DNA of 64,000 nt. It comes from CAZBJJ01 sp964492245 (lineage in GTDB: Bacteria; Spirochaetota; Spirochaetia; Treponematales; Breznakiellaceae). Shown piece by piece: positions 8,648 through 17,562 of this stretch; position 1 is the first letter of the stretch, and each line of letters starts with the position of its first letter. The position numbers and the translations under genes were made by a program. The stretch lies in NCBI GenBank assembly GCA_964492245.1, contig CAZBJJ010000001.1, positions 62,001-126,000 of the forward strand, written 5' to 3'. The notes under the pieces are model-generated. The model was not told the DNA's origin. It ran no database searches and saw nothing but the letters and a program-made list of their open reading frames with translations.

Positions 8648-9158
8648 GGCTATTTTATATTTAGAATCTGATTCTATCGACGAAGCTGCTCTTGCACGCA
8701 TTTCTGGGCTTTCGCGCGACTTAGTTGGTTTGGCCCTGGAAGCCTTGGAAGAGCGCTATGCCCAAGAGAGCTCTGGCATCTGCCTTTCCCGCATTGGGGG
8801 CGGACTTATGCTGAGTCCCAAAACCGAGTACTGGGATATTTTGCGTGAAAGATATGGGAAAAAAAACGAGGCAAAGCTCTCTAAAGCTGCAATGGAGACC
8901 TTGTCAATTATTGCCTATTCCCAGCCGATTACCCGTGGCGAAATCGAGGCAATTAGGGGGGTTTCGGCCGACAATATGATGCGTCTCCTTTTAGATAGGG
9001 AGCTCATTAAAGAAGTGGGGAAAAAAGATATCCCCGGCAAACCCATTCAATATGGAACTACCAAGGAATTTCTTAAAAACTTTCGGCTGGAAAGCCTGGC
9101 CGATCTGCCAAAACTCGACGAAAGTGAAGTGGAGCGTTTTGAACTCAATGGGGAGTAA
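8610..9158 (+). CDS. scpB: Segregation and condensation protein B
   Basis: Winged-helix partner of ScpA in the bacterial condensin. About 182 aa from ATG 8610, with the family segments EAILYLESD near 12, MLSPKTEYWD near 62 and KAAMETLSIIAYSQP near 90, followed by TRGEIEAIRGV. The start lies inside the 3' end of scpA. An upstream in-frame ATG at 8568 would extend the protein into scpA and is less likely. Confidence 0.93.
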   Translation: MELKLEREAALIEAILYLESDSIDEAALARISGLSRDLVGLALEALEERYAQESSGICLSRIGGGLMLSPKTEYWDILRERYGKKNEAKLSKAAMETLSIIAYSQPITRGEIEAIRGVSADNMMRLLLDRELIKEVGKKDIPGKPIQYGTTKEFLKNFRLESLADLPKLDESEVERFELNGE

Positions 9159-9168
9159 TACCGACGAA

Positions 9169-9879
9169 ATGCGCCTTCAGCTCTATTTAGCCCGGGCTGG
9201 CATAGCTTCCCGCCGCGCAAGCGAGGCCATTATTTTAGATGGCAGGGTACAGGTGAACGGCCATATTGTGCGAGAGCTGGGCAGCAGGGTGGGTAGGGGA
9301 GATATAGTACTTTTTGATGGCCAGCGAATCAGTTTGGAACAACAAATGCGCTACATTGCTCTGAACAAACCGGTTAACTACATATGCGCTTCTAAGGACC
9401 CCCAAGGACGGAGGCTTGCCCTCTCGCTTTTGCAAAACGATTTTTCTGAACGGCTGTACAATGTGGGGCGCCTAGATTACCGCTCTTCGGGATTAATTCT
9501 CTTTTCTAACGATGGCAACTTTACTCGTAGCGTTTCTCATCCTTCCAGCCAGATAGAAAAAGAATACCTTGTGGAATCGACCGGAATTATCCCTCAAATT
9601 TTTATTGATAGCTTTTTACAGGGCATAAACATAGAAAATGTGCGGTATCAATGTAAATCTATAGAAAAAATGGGCCAAAAGGCCATACGCATAGTGCTTA
9701 TCGAAGGGAAAAACCGAGAGATTCGCCGTGTTTTTTCACATTTCAGGCTTCATCCAAGGGTTTTGCATCGGGTCCGCATTGGACCTGTTCTTTTAGGCAC
9801 CCTGGAAAGTGGGGCTTACCGCAGCCTTAGCAACAGCGAAATTACGACACTTGGAAAAAATGCAAGGGGGAATTTGTAA
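9169..9879 (+). CDS. RluB/RsuA-type pseudouridine synthase
   Basis: Isomerises a uridine in rRNA to pseudouridine. About 236 aa from ATG 9169, which follows GGGGAG within the scpB stop region; ATG 9148 is an alternative. An N-terminal S4 RNA-binding domain (LARAGIASRRASEAI) is followed by the catalytic domain, whose active-site Asp lies in GRLDYRSSG near 104. The IEGKNREIRRVF segment near 180 is typical of the RsuA/RluB/E/F group. scpB-rluB is a common neighbourhood. The exact target uridine cannot be read from sequence. Confidence 0.88.
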   Translation: MRLQLYLARAGIASRRASEAIILDGRVQVNGHIVRELGSRVGRGDIVLFDGQRISLEQQMRYIALNKPVNYICASKDPQGRRLALSLLQNDFSERLYNVGRLDYRSSGLILFSNDGNFTRSVSHPSSQIEKEYLVESTGIIPQIFIDSFLQGINIENVRYQCKSIEKMGQKAIRIVLIEGKNREIRRVFSHFRLHPRVLHRVRIGPVLLGTLESGAYRSLSNSEITTLGKNARGNL

Positions 9880-12240
9880 ATGGTAATAGCCATAGATGGG
9901 CCAGCTGGCAGTGGAAAAAGCACAATTTCTAAAATTTTAGCCGAGAGGCTGGGCTTTGCCTATATAAATTCCGGGAAATTCTATAGAGCCCTTACCCTGT
10001 TTTGCCTCCGTAATGCTATCAATTTCTCCAATATTGCCGAAGTAGAAAAAAAAGCTGGGCAAGCCAAGATTCAATGGCTAGACGGAGAAATATTTTTAGA
10101 GGGCGAAAATGTGGACAAGCTCCTTCAGACCGACGAAATTGATGCTGAGGTAGCAAAACTTTCCAAAATTGTCAGTCTAAGGCATAAGGTAAATAAAATT
10201 TTTCGAGAATTGGCACAGACTCAGGATCTTGTCGTTGAAGGCAGAGATATGACCACGGTTGTCTTTCCCGATGCCAAATTTTTATTTTATCTGGATGCCA
10301 GTCCCGAATCGAGGGCCAAAAGAAGGTACAGCCAGGGGGTTTCTGGGCTCTCGTACGAAGAAATTTTACAGACAATTCTCGAAAGAGACGAGATAGACCG
10401 GAACAAAGTAGAGGGAAGTTTAAAAATTTCAGAGCAAGCGGTATATTTAGATACTTCACACTTGACCATCGAGGCAGTTTATGAGAAATTAGTACAGAAA
10501 ATTCAGACAGAAGGATCAATCATGGATCAGATGGAAGTGGAAAAGAACGATGTCAAAGTAATGGACGACAACATTCTTACACAATTACAGGAAGAATCTT
10601 TGAAATCATATGGCCAGGTAGAAGAAGGCCAGGTTGTCGAAGGCGTAGTTATACAGGTCAATCAGGACCAGGTATTTATCGATGTTGGTTTAAAATCAGA
10701 GGGAAAACTCCCCTTAACCGAATTTAAAGAAACACCTGAAATTGGCGAAAAGGTGTCTGTCGTCGTTGTACAAAAAGAAGGTAGAAACGGACAGATTACT
10801 ATTTCTAAGCAAAAAGCAGATATCAAGGCATTTTGGAAATTGTTGCGTCAGGCCTTTCAAGATCACCAATCCGTAGAGGGCATCATTGAAAAGGCTATAA
10901 AAGGTGGCTACGAAGTAAATCTCGGCTCGGGTATCAGGGCCTTTTTACCTGCCAGCCAGTCCGACTCACAAAAAATTGAAAAGCCAGAAAAACTGGTCAA
11001 TGTAAAAAGCAAATTTTATATTGAACGGCTGTATTCCGACAACAAGGTAAATGTTGTGGTAAACAGGCGGCGGTGGCTGGAAGAAGAAGTGGAAAAAATT
11101 CGAGAGAGTTTTTACGCAGATACTCAAATTGGCGATGAAATAACTGGTACGGTTAAAAGCTTTACCTCCTTTGGTGCCTTTATCGATTTAGGGGGCTTCG
11201 ATGGCCTCTTGCATATAAATGATATGAGCTGGGGCCATGTTACAAGACCCAAAGACTTCGTCAAAAAAGGACAGGAGATTAAACTTAAGGTAATTCGCAT
11301 CGACCAAGAAGAAAAACGAATTAACCTTTCACTAAAACATTTTACGAATGACCCCTGGGTACATTTCGAAGATAAATACCATGTTAACGACATTGCCAAG
11401 GGCCAGGTTACCAAGCTTACCGATTTTGGAGCCTTTATCGAGCTGGAAGAGGGCATCGAGGGCCTTGCCCATATAAGTGAATTCTCTTGGGTAAAGAAAA
11501 TTCAAAAACCAGAAGAGGTTCTTTCCATAGGCGACGAAGTCGAATGTATGATATTGGGCTACGACTTACAGGCTGGTAGAGTATCTTTGGGCTTAAAACA
11601 GGTTACCGCCAATCCCTGGACCGAGGTTGCCGAAAAATATCCTGTTGGAACTCGTTTAACTCGCCCCGTGGTTAAATTGACCAACGCCGGTGCCTTTATA
11701 CAAATTGAGGAGGGAATAGACGGATTCCTCCATGTCGACGATCTGTCTTGGACTAAGAAAGTAAAATATCCTGGCAGCGAGTTGCAGGTTGGGCAAGAAA
11801 TTGAATGTATCGTTATTTCGATAGAGCCCGAAAACAGAAGCCTGCGATTGGGAGTAAAACAGTTGACCGACGATCCCTGGCTTTCTTTTGCCGAGACTTA
11901 TAAGGTGGGAAACACCATCGAAGGCGAGGTCTCTTCTATAACAGATTTCGGTATATTTATCCGTGTGCCAGGTGGTATTGAGGGGCTCATTCACAAATCT
12001 AATCTCGCAGAAAGTCGAGAGGAGACGGCGGATGAGGCTTTAGCAAAGTTCTCTGTTGGCGATAAAATTAAGGCTGTCGTGCTGGATATCCAGGCAGACA
12101 AGCAGAAGGTCGCTTTTTCAATTCGAGATTATAGCAAAAAACTGCAACGAGAAGAAATTTCTCGCTATATGGCCGAGGATGAAACCGACAATGGGACTTT
12201 TACCTTTGGAGATATTTACAAATCCAAAGGTGATCAATAA
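9880..12240 (+). CDS. cmk-rpsA: Cytidylate kinase fused to 30S ribosomal protein S1
   Basis: A 786-aa two-part protein. Residues 1-212 are a complete CMP/dCMP kinase with the P-loop IDGPAGSGKST near 4, YINSGKFYRALT near 28 and DMTTVVFPDA near 125. From about 240 come six S1 RNA-binding domains (starting near 247, 327, 410, 500, 585 and 672), as in full-length S1, which holds mRNA on the 30S subunit. cmk and rpsA are neighbours in many bacteria; here no stop separates them. An internal AGAAGGA lies ahead of an in-frame ATG at 10522, so a free S1 of about 572 aa could also be made. From memory, Treponema pallidum has a similar fusion. Confidence 0.93.
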   Translation: MVIAIDGPAGSGKSTISKILAERLGFAYINSGKFYRALTLFCLRNAINFSNIAEVEKKAGQAKIQWLDGEIFLEGENVDKLLQTDEIDAEVAKLSKIVSLRHKVNKIFRELAQTQDLVVEGRDMTTVVFPDAKFLFYLDASPESRAKRRYSQGVSGLSYEEILQTILERDEIDRNKVEGSLKISEQAVYLDTSHLTIEAVYEKLVQKIQTEGSIMDQMEVEKNDVKVMDDNILTQLQEESLKSYGQVEEGQVVEGVVIQVNQDQVFIDVGLKSEGKLPLTEFKETPEIGEKVSVVVVQKEGRNGQITISKQKADIKAFWKLLRQAFQDHQSVEGIIEKAIKGGYEVNLGSGIRAFLPASQSDSQKIEKPEKLVNVKSKFYIERLYSDNKVNVVVNRRRWLEEEVEKIRESFYADTQIGDEITGTVKSFTSFGAFIDLGGFDGLLHINDMSWGHVTRPKDFVKKGQEIKLKVIRIDQEEKRINLSLKHFTNDPWVHFEDKYHVNDIAKGQVTKLTDFGAFIELEEGIEGLAHISEFSWVKKIQKPEEVLSIGDEVECMILGYDLQAGRVSLGLKQVTANPWTEVAEKYPVGTRLTRPVVKLTNAGAFIQIEEGIDGFLHVDDLSWTKKVKYPGSELQVGQEIECIVISIEPENRSLRLGVKQLTDDPWLSFAETYKVGNTIEGEVSSITDFGIFIRVPGGIEGLIHKSNLAESREETADEALAKFSVGDKIKAVVLDIQADKQKVAFSIRDYSKKLQREEISRYMAEDETDNGTFTFGDIYKSKGDQ
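10509..10524 (+). promoter_or_regulatory. Internal Shine-Dalgarno and start codon for S1
   Basis: AGAAGGA followed after about 6 nt by ATG 10522 (codon 215), exactly at the junction of the kinase and S1 parts. The spacing is near ideal. It would yield S1 alone, close in size to stand-alone S1 proteins. Confidence 0.5.
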
Positions 12241-12252
12241 TTTTATTTTAGT

Positions 12253-13764
12253 ATGATGTTGCCATCCCTCGATGTCGACAAAATAGAACAATTAATCAAA
12301 AACAATGAGTTGATTAATTCAGAGTTTTCTGATGTCAACTCATTGTTGGTTTATATTTTAGAAACTGCTGCTGCACTATGTGGTGGAGAAGCCTCGAGCA
12401 TTATATTATACGATGAAATAAGCGACCGCCTTTATTTTGAAGTCGCCCTTGGCTCCAAGGGAGCTGAGGTTTCTCGTTTTTCTTTAGATAAAAATGAGGG
12501 CATTGCCGGCTGGGTATTCGAGCATAAAAAATCATTAATTATTGACGATGTTCAAAAGGACGACCGGTTTTTTTCTTTAATTTCTAAAAATGTGGATTAT
12601 CCCACAAAGACTATGTTAGCTGTTCCCATGTCGATAAAAAACAAATGTGTCGGAGTTATTGAAATTCTCAATAAAATAGATGGCAATTATTTTAATAATG
12701 AAGATCTAAAGTGGTTAGAAATATTTGCCAACCAAGCGGCAATTGCTATTCAAAATGCCAAACGCTTCGAATCGCTCAGCAATAGGCTCTCCCAATTGCA
12801 GGAGCAGGTCGAAGAAAAACTCGCCTTTAATCCAATAATAACTAAAAACAGGCACATGCTGGATATTATTGATTTTTCAAAAAAAATTGCAACGACAGAC
12901 TCTTCTGTCCTTATTTATGGCGAAAGCGGAACAGGCAAGGAGCTTGTCGCAGACCTCATTCACTTCGAGAGCAAACGAAAAAATAATAACTTTGTAAAAG
13001 TGAACTGTGCAGCCATACCCGAAAGCCTCATTGAAAGCGAGCTATTCGGCCATGTTAAAGGGGCCTTTACCGATGCAATAAGGGCCCGCAAAGGTCGTTT
13101 CGAAATGGCCCACGAAGGCACTATCTTTTTAGACGAGGTGGCAGAACTGCCCTTGAGTATGCAGGCAAAACTTTTAAGAGTTATTCAATACAAAAGTTTT
13201 GAACCGGTGGGCTCAAGTGAAACAATCACGGTCAATATAAGAATCCTTGCGGCTACAAATAAAAATCTGGAAGATTTGGTAGAACAAAAACAATTTCGTA
13301 GCGATCTTTTCTACAGGCTCAATGTGTTACCCCTGACAATTCCTCCTTTAAGGCAGCGACAGGATGATATAATTGAGCTTGCAGAGCATTTTTTAGAGAT
13401 ATATGCAAAAGAGACAAAGAAGAAATTTTCTGGTTTTTCCGAACAGGCTATTCAAATTTTAAATAATTATTCTTGGCCCGGAAATGTTAGAGAACTTCAA
13501 AATGTTATAGAAAGAGCCTGTGTTATTTCGGATGGGGGTCTTATTAATTCTGGGGAATTGATGATTTCCACTATCGACATAGAGTCTTCCAATTTTATTA
13601 TTAAACATGATACTCTTAAGGATGCAGTTAATACTTTTAAAAAGAAATATATTAAAAAAGTATTAGCTGACTGCAATGGGAATCAAACAGAGACCGCTAA
13701 TATTTTAGATATTCAGCGAACATATTTATCCAGACTTATTAAAGAACTGGAACTGCACCAATAA
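12253..13764 (+). CDS. GAF-domain sigma-54-dependent transcriptional activator
   Basis: A bacterial enhancer-binding protein that remodels RNA polymerase-sigma54 using ATP. Of 503 aa, residues 25-175 form a GAF sensor domain, about 195-425 the AAA+ domain, and the C-terminus a Fis-type helix-turn-helix (NGNQTETANILDIQRTYLSR). Walker A is GESGTGKE near 226 and Walker B GTIFLDEV near 290. The sigma54-contact loop reads GAFTDA (270-275) instead of GAFTGA. No phosphorylation receiver domain is present, so the signal is probably a ligand bound by GAF. The start lacks a clear Shine-Dalgarno. rpoN is not in the window. Confidence 0.9.
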   Translation: MMLPSLDVDKIEQLIKNNELINSEFSDVNSLLVYILETAAALCGGEASSIILYDEISDRLYFEVALGSKGAEVSRFSLDKNEGIAGWVFEHKKSLIIDDVQKDDRFFSLISKNVDYPTKTMLAVPMSIKNKCVGVIEILNKIDGNYFNNEDLKWLEIFANQAAIAIQNAKRFESLSNRLSQLQEQVEEKLAFNPIITKNRHMLDIIDFSKKIATTDSSVLIYGESGTGKELVADLIHFESKRKNNNFVKVNCAAIPESLIESELFGHVKGAFTDAIRARKGRFEMAHEGTIFLDEVAELPLSMQAKLLRVIQYKSFEPVGSSETITVNIRILAATNKNLEDLVEQKQFRSDLFYRLNVLPLTIPPLRQRQDDIIELAEHFLEIYAKETKKKFSGFSEQAIQILNNYSWPGNVRELQNVIERACVISDGGLINSGELMISTIDIESSNFIIKHDTLKDAVNTFKKKYIKKVLADCNGNQTETANILDIQRTYLSRLIKELELHQ

Positions 13765-13778
13765 GGAGTAATATCTAT

Positions 13779-14447
13779 ATGGCACATTTAAATTCTTCCC
13801 AAGAAAGAAAACCTATTTCCGAAAGAATACATAGTTTCTTATACGAATCCCGCAAGATTTGGCCAATTGTTTTCGGGACCCTTGCAGTATTTTTAGCGGC
13901 TACAACCGCCTTTGTTATATACAATGAAGGAAAAATAAAAAAAGCAATTGCACAGGTAATTGAAATCGAAGAGGATATACTCTCAGATTCATTCAATACC
14001 CTTGGTAGCGATTACGAGGCCACCTTGGCCAAGCTCGAAAATATTTCTAAAAAGAATATTCGCTGGGCCAGTGCTAAGGCAGGGCTCTTACTTTCGAGCC
14101 TCTATAGAAATACCGGCGATTTTTCAATGGGCATTGAAGTACTTAGCAACTTACACCTTAAAAAAGCAAGTTATATGGCCCCATCGATTCTTTACAATTT
14201 GGCCGTGATGGCCGAAGAGTCTGGCGATAAAAGCTTAGCTTTAAATACTTTCCGTACATGCGACGAAGCTTACGAAAAATCCTTTCCCGAGGCAGCAAGG
14301 GTTGTTTTTGCTATTGCCAGATTAGAAGAAGAACAGGGAAATACGGAGCTGGCAAAACAAGAATTTCAACGCATTATTGATTTATGGCCCCAGGACAACT
14401 ATAGTTTATTAGCACAGACTCGATTATTGGCAATGTCTGAAAAATAA
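13779..14447 (+). CDS. Membrane-anchored TPR-like protein
   Basis: A 222-aa protein with a cytoplasmic N-terminus, one membrane span near 28-48 (IWPIVFGTLAVFLAATTAFVIY) and a helical, TPR-like domain beyond. This layout recalls YfgM/YtpK-like anchored TPR proteins, but identity is too uncertain for a name. A good AAGGAG lies about 10 nt before ATG 13779. It sits between the sigma-54 activator and the adenylate cyclase in an apparent operon. Confidence 0.7.
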   Translation: MAHLNSSQERKPISERIHSFLYESRKIWPIVFGTLAVFLAATTAFVIYNEGKIKKAIAQVIEIEEDILSDSFNTLGSDYEATLAKLENISKKNIRWASAKAGLLLSSLYRNTGDFSMGIEVLSNLHLKKASYMAPSILYNLAVMAEESGDKSLALNTFRTCDEAYEKSFPEAARVVFAIARLEEEQGNTELAKQEFQRIIDLWPQDNYSLLAQTRLLAMSEK

Positions 14448-14485
14448 GAGGGTAGGGCACATATAATCTACTTTATGGAGTAAAT

Positions 14486-16762
14486 ATGGCTTCCAAAAGG
14501 CGAGAAATATTCAAAACAAAGTGGTTTGGGTTAATTATTGCTGCAGGCATTATTCTCCTCTTCCTTGCCATAGACTCCTCGACGCATTTTTTTAAGATTA
14601 TTCAGCTTTCTTCAATTAATATAAGCTTTTATTTAAAAAACTTTTCCAATGCGCGCTATACACAGGATGGGGTAAAGGCAACAAAGGCCAACCCAAACCT
14701 CTCAGAAGACATTGTTATTCTGGGTATAGATAACAAAACCCTTTCGAGCTATGGACGCTGGCCATTCGATAGAAGTGTCCATGCCGATTTTATCAATTCC
14801 CTAAGCCGTATTAGCGATGCCTCCGAAAGAGAAAAATTTATTCTTTTTGATATTTTTTTCCTAGAGCCAGATGCAAATCCTCAAAATGATTTACAATTAT
14901 CCCATAGTATTGCCAATGCGGGCAATGTTTTTTTAGAGACAATTTACGACACATTTATAAGCGACGAGATTTCAAGCTTACAAATGAAGGAAAAAAATAA
15001 AATTTTAATTCAACGATTTGGCCAAATTACAAATATCAGTGGTAATTGGCAAGAAGTTCAAGCCCAAGCCGATTTATTGGTGCCCCTAGAAAGTTTAAAT
15101 AGGGTTATTGCTGGATATGGGCATGCAAATTATTATAACGACCCAGACGATATTATCCGGAAACAACCTCTCCTCCTTAAGTACTCTGAAGAATTAAAAG
15201 AAATTCCTTTAGACCGCCTCACTGTCGATTATCAAATTGAGGAACGCGAATTCGAACGCCTTTCTTGGACCGATAGCCAAGGTTTTGAGCACCAAATTAA
15301 GTATCCACTGACCGAAAAATATCTTCGACGCTTAAAAAAAGAAATTGAGCAACACTCTCCGCCTGTTGCTAGGGTAGCCGAAGATGGAAATATTCAGTAT
15401 TCGAATATTGTACGTCTTTATAGGGATAGTTTTATACCCTCAGTAACACTGTCAATGGCTTTAAGATATTATAATATTACCTTTGAAGATGTGCATGTCA
15501 ATTTTGGAAAAGCAATTACGCTTACCCATATCTATGACAATACCGGCAAGCAGACAGATATCGTAATTCCCATAGATAAGCAGGGGCAAATGTTTATCAA
15601 TTATATGGGCGCACGTTCTTCTGCATCGATGGATGGCTACCACACATTTCCCGTGCGCTCTTATGCCACCTACGCCGAAAAGGTTCCCGATGAAAACCCT
15701 GAAAACTGGCCTAAAACAAAGGCCCTTAAAGACAAGCTTGTCTTAGTTGGAGCCTTTGCAGAGGGTATGGCCCAGGACGAAAAACCAACTCCCTATGGTC
15801 TTATGTACGGCATAGAAATACATGCAAATGCCTTAAACACCCTACTTATGCAAAATTTTTTATGCCTTGTTCCCCTTTGGCTGGACTACTTATTATTTAC
15901 TGTACTTGTTTTCCTATTAGCTTTTTTTACTTCCAGATTCTCTACAATTGGCTCCTTCATATATTTCATTATTCTCTCCATGGTAATCTTTTTAACTTCT
16001 ACCATTGTGTTTGAGCACTACAATTGGATTTACGATTTTTCTAAAACTTTGTTCGCAATGCTCTTAACCCTAATAAGTATTTTAGCCTATAGGGCAATGA
16101 CCGAAGAGAAAGATAAAAAACAGATACGGGAAACATTTGGAAAATATGTCAGCCCACAGGTTGTAGATCAATTAGTTGAATTCCCACCCGAACTGGGGGG
16201 CGTTGATAAAGAGATTTCCGTTCTTTTTTCGGATATACGTGGATTTACCACCTTAAGCGAAAACATGACGCCTCAAGAACTGGTAAACCATTTAAATGAA
16301 TATTTTACCGTTATGACCGATATTATTCACGAGTTCAATGGCACATTGGATAAATATGTTGGCGATGAAATAATGTGTTTTTGGGGAGCACCTCTTCCAC
16401 AAGTGGACCATGCAGTGCTATCCTGCCACTGTGCCTTAAAGCAGATAAAAGCTCTAGCTAAGTTAAATGCCTCTTGGCCGGCACACAAACGCATTAACAT
16501 TGGCATTGGGATTAATTCTGGTATAATGACCGTGGGGAATATGGGATCTCCAGGCAGGATGAATTACACCTTAATGGGGGACAATGTAAATCTAGGAGCT
16601 CGTTTGGAAGGAACAAATAAACAATATGGGACTAAAATTCTAATAAGCGAATACACCTATGCCTTAGTAAAGGATTATTTTGTGGTACGTGAATTGGACA
16701 ATATACGAGTAAAAGGAAAAAATAAGCCTGTCTTAATTTACGAGTTAATTGACAGCCTTTAA
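14486..16762 (+). CDS. CHASE2-domain class III adenylate cyclase
   Basis: Makes cAMP from ATP at the membrane in response to an outside signal. In 758 aa there is an N-terminal span (17-36), a large extracytoplasmic CHASE2 domain (about 45-430), three spans (about 450-545) and a cytoplasmic cyclase domain (about 570-750). Both metal Asp residues are present (FSDIRG, VGDEI), as is the purine-selecting Lys in LDKYVGDE, Thr in NYTLMGDNVN and the catalytic Asn/Arg in NVNLGARLEG. Lys plus Thr indicates a class IIIb adenylate cyclase. GGAG precedes ATG 14486. A cNMP-domain protein is encoded at 51730. Confidence 0.93.
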   Translation: MASKRREIFKTKWFGLIIAAGIILLFLAIDSSTHFFKIIQLSSINISFYLKNFSNARYTQDGVKATKANPNLSEDIVILGIDNKTLSSYGRWPFDRSVHADFINSLSRISDASEREKFILFDIFFLEPDANPQNDLQLSHSIANAGNVFLETIYDTFISDEISSLQMKEKNKILIQRFGQITNISGNWQEVQAQADLLVPLESLNRVIAGYGHANYYNDPDDIIRKQPLLLKYSEELKEIPLDRLTVDYQIEEREFERLSWTDSQGFEHQIKYPLTEKYLRRLKKEIEQHSPPVARVAEDGNIQYSNIVRLYRDSFIPSVTLSMALRYYNITFEDVHVNFGKAITLTHIYDNTGKQTDIVIPIDKQGQMFINYMGARSSASMDGYHTFPVRSYATYAEKVPDENPENWPKTKALKDKLVLVGAFAEGMAQDEKPTPYGLMYGIEIHANALNTLLMQNFLCLVPLWLDYLLFTVLVFLLAFFTSRFSTIGSFIYFIILSMVIFLTSTIVFEHYNWIYDFSKTLFAMLLTLISILAYRAMTEEKDKKQIRETFGKYVSPQVVDQLVEFPPELGGVDKEISVLFSDIRGFTTLSENMTPQELVNHLNEYFTVMTDIIHEFNGTLDKYVGDEIMCFWGAPLPQVDHAVLSCHCALKQIKALAKLNASWPAHKRINIGIGINSGIMTVGNMGSPGRMNYTLMGDNVNLGARLEGTNKQYGTKILISEYTYALVKDYFVVRELDNIRVKGKNKPVLIYELIDSL

Positions 16763-16773
16763 TTGTTTATCCT

Positions 16774-17466
16774 ATGTTTCGCTTAATTTTCCTGTTGCTC
16801 ATTTTTATTACCTCCTGTGGCATCGATTCTTATGTTTTTTTATCGCCCGTTGAATATATAACATTTGAATCGACTAACACTCGAACCACTTTTAGGCTAC
16901 CCAATAGCCAGGATGATCATTGCCTGAACTATAAAATTTTTTATAAAATTTATTTAAGCAAAAGCGATAATTTAAATATAGATGAGGATGGCCTTTGGGA
17001 AATTAGTGATAAACTTTCAAATGATTCAAATAAAACTCATGTCTATTCAGAGGAAGAATCTTTAATTACATCTGCTGTCAATTATCTATTATTATATTTT
17101 AAGGATGTCATGTATTTTAATGAAAATAATAATGAGGAACCATATGTAAATTTATTAACTAAAGATTTTTTAGGTTCCAACTTTAAAGGAGCAGAATTAG
17201 TTATTGATTTTCTCAATGATCCTCCTACGATTAGTTACGGCGAAACTACATACACTTTACATCGAGGTGTTACTGTAGACAAAGAAGACTTGCCATTTCT
17301 TTATAACAGTGGGTTTACAGAATCCAATAAAGATTATGATATTCTAGAAAATGAAACATATAAAAGCGCTTGGGTGCTACTGGTTATTGTTGGCGAGGGC
17401 TTTGATGACAATTTTTCGCCTATATACAGCGCCCCTAGACGTTTGGGAATTTTTAAATTAGAATAA
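16774..17466 (+). CDS. Putative lipoprotein next to the adenylate cyclase gene
   Basis: A 230-aa protein with a short lipoprotein signal (MFRLIFLLLIFITSC), the Cys at 15 being the probable lipidation site. The lipobox is unusual (ITSC), as spirochaete lipoboxes often are. The rest is polar, acidic and Asn-rich with no domain I recognise. It starts 11 nt after the cyclase stop, so co-transcription is likely, and a role next to the extracytoplasmic CHASE2 domain is conceivable but unproven. Its coding sequence is more AT-rich than its neighbours. Confidence 0.7.
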   Translation: MFRLIFLLLIFITSCGIDSYVFLSPVEYITFESTNTRTTFRLPNSQDDHCLNYKIFYKIYLSKSDNLNIDEDGLWEISDKLSNDSNKTHVYSEEESLITSAVNYLLLYFKDVMYFNENNNEEPYVNLLTKDFLGSNFKGAELVIDFLNDPPTISYGETTYTLHRGVTVDKEDLPFLYNSGFTESNKDYDILENETYKSAWVLLVIVGEGFDDNFSPIYSAPRRLGIFKLE

Positions 17467-17480
17467 TTCCAAACCTAAAC

Positions 17481-17535
17481 AACTTCCGTTAATGTATATT
17501 CTGTCTACCAAAGCCTGGGAAGTTTTGTTTTATTT
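17481..17535 (+). terminator. Weak candidate terminator
   Basis: AACTTCC (17481-17487) can pair with GGAAGTT (17518-17524), followed by the T-rich run TTGTTTTATTT. The loop is about 30 nt, so the structure is only moderately convincing. It lies between two convergent genes, where a terminator is expected. The rest of this 96-nt gap shows nothing else. Confidence 0.35.
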
Positions 17536-17562
17536 GTATTATAATGTTTATGCCACCATTTA

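Noticed and set aside
12210..12253. Leaderless start for the sigma-54 activator
   Set aside because: There is no Shine-Dalgarno, but the possible -35/-10 (TTTACA, TAATTT) is too weak and the spacing to the ATG too long to support the claim.
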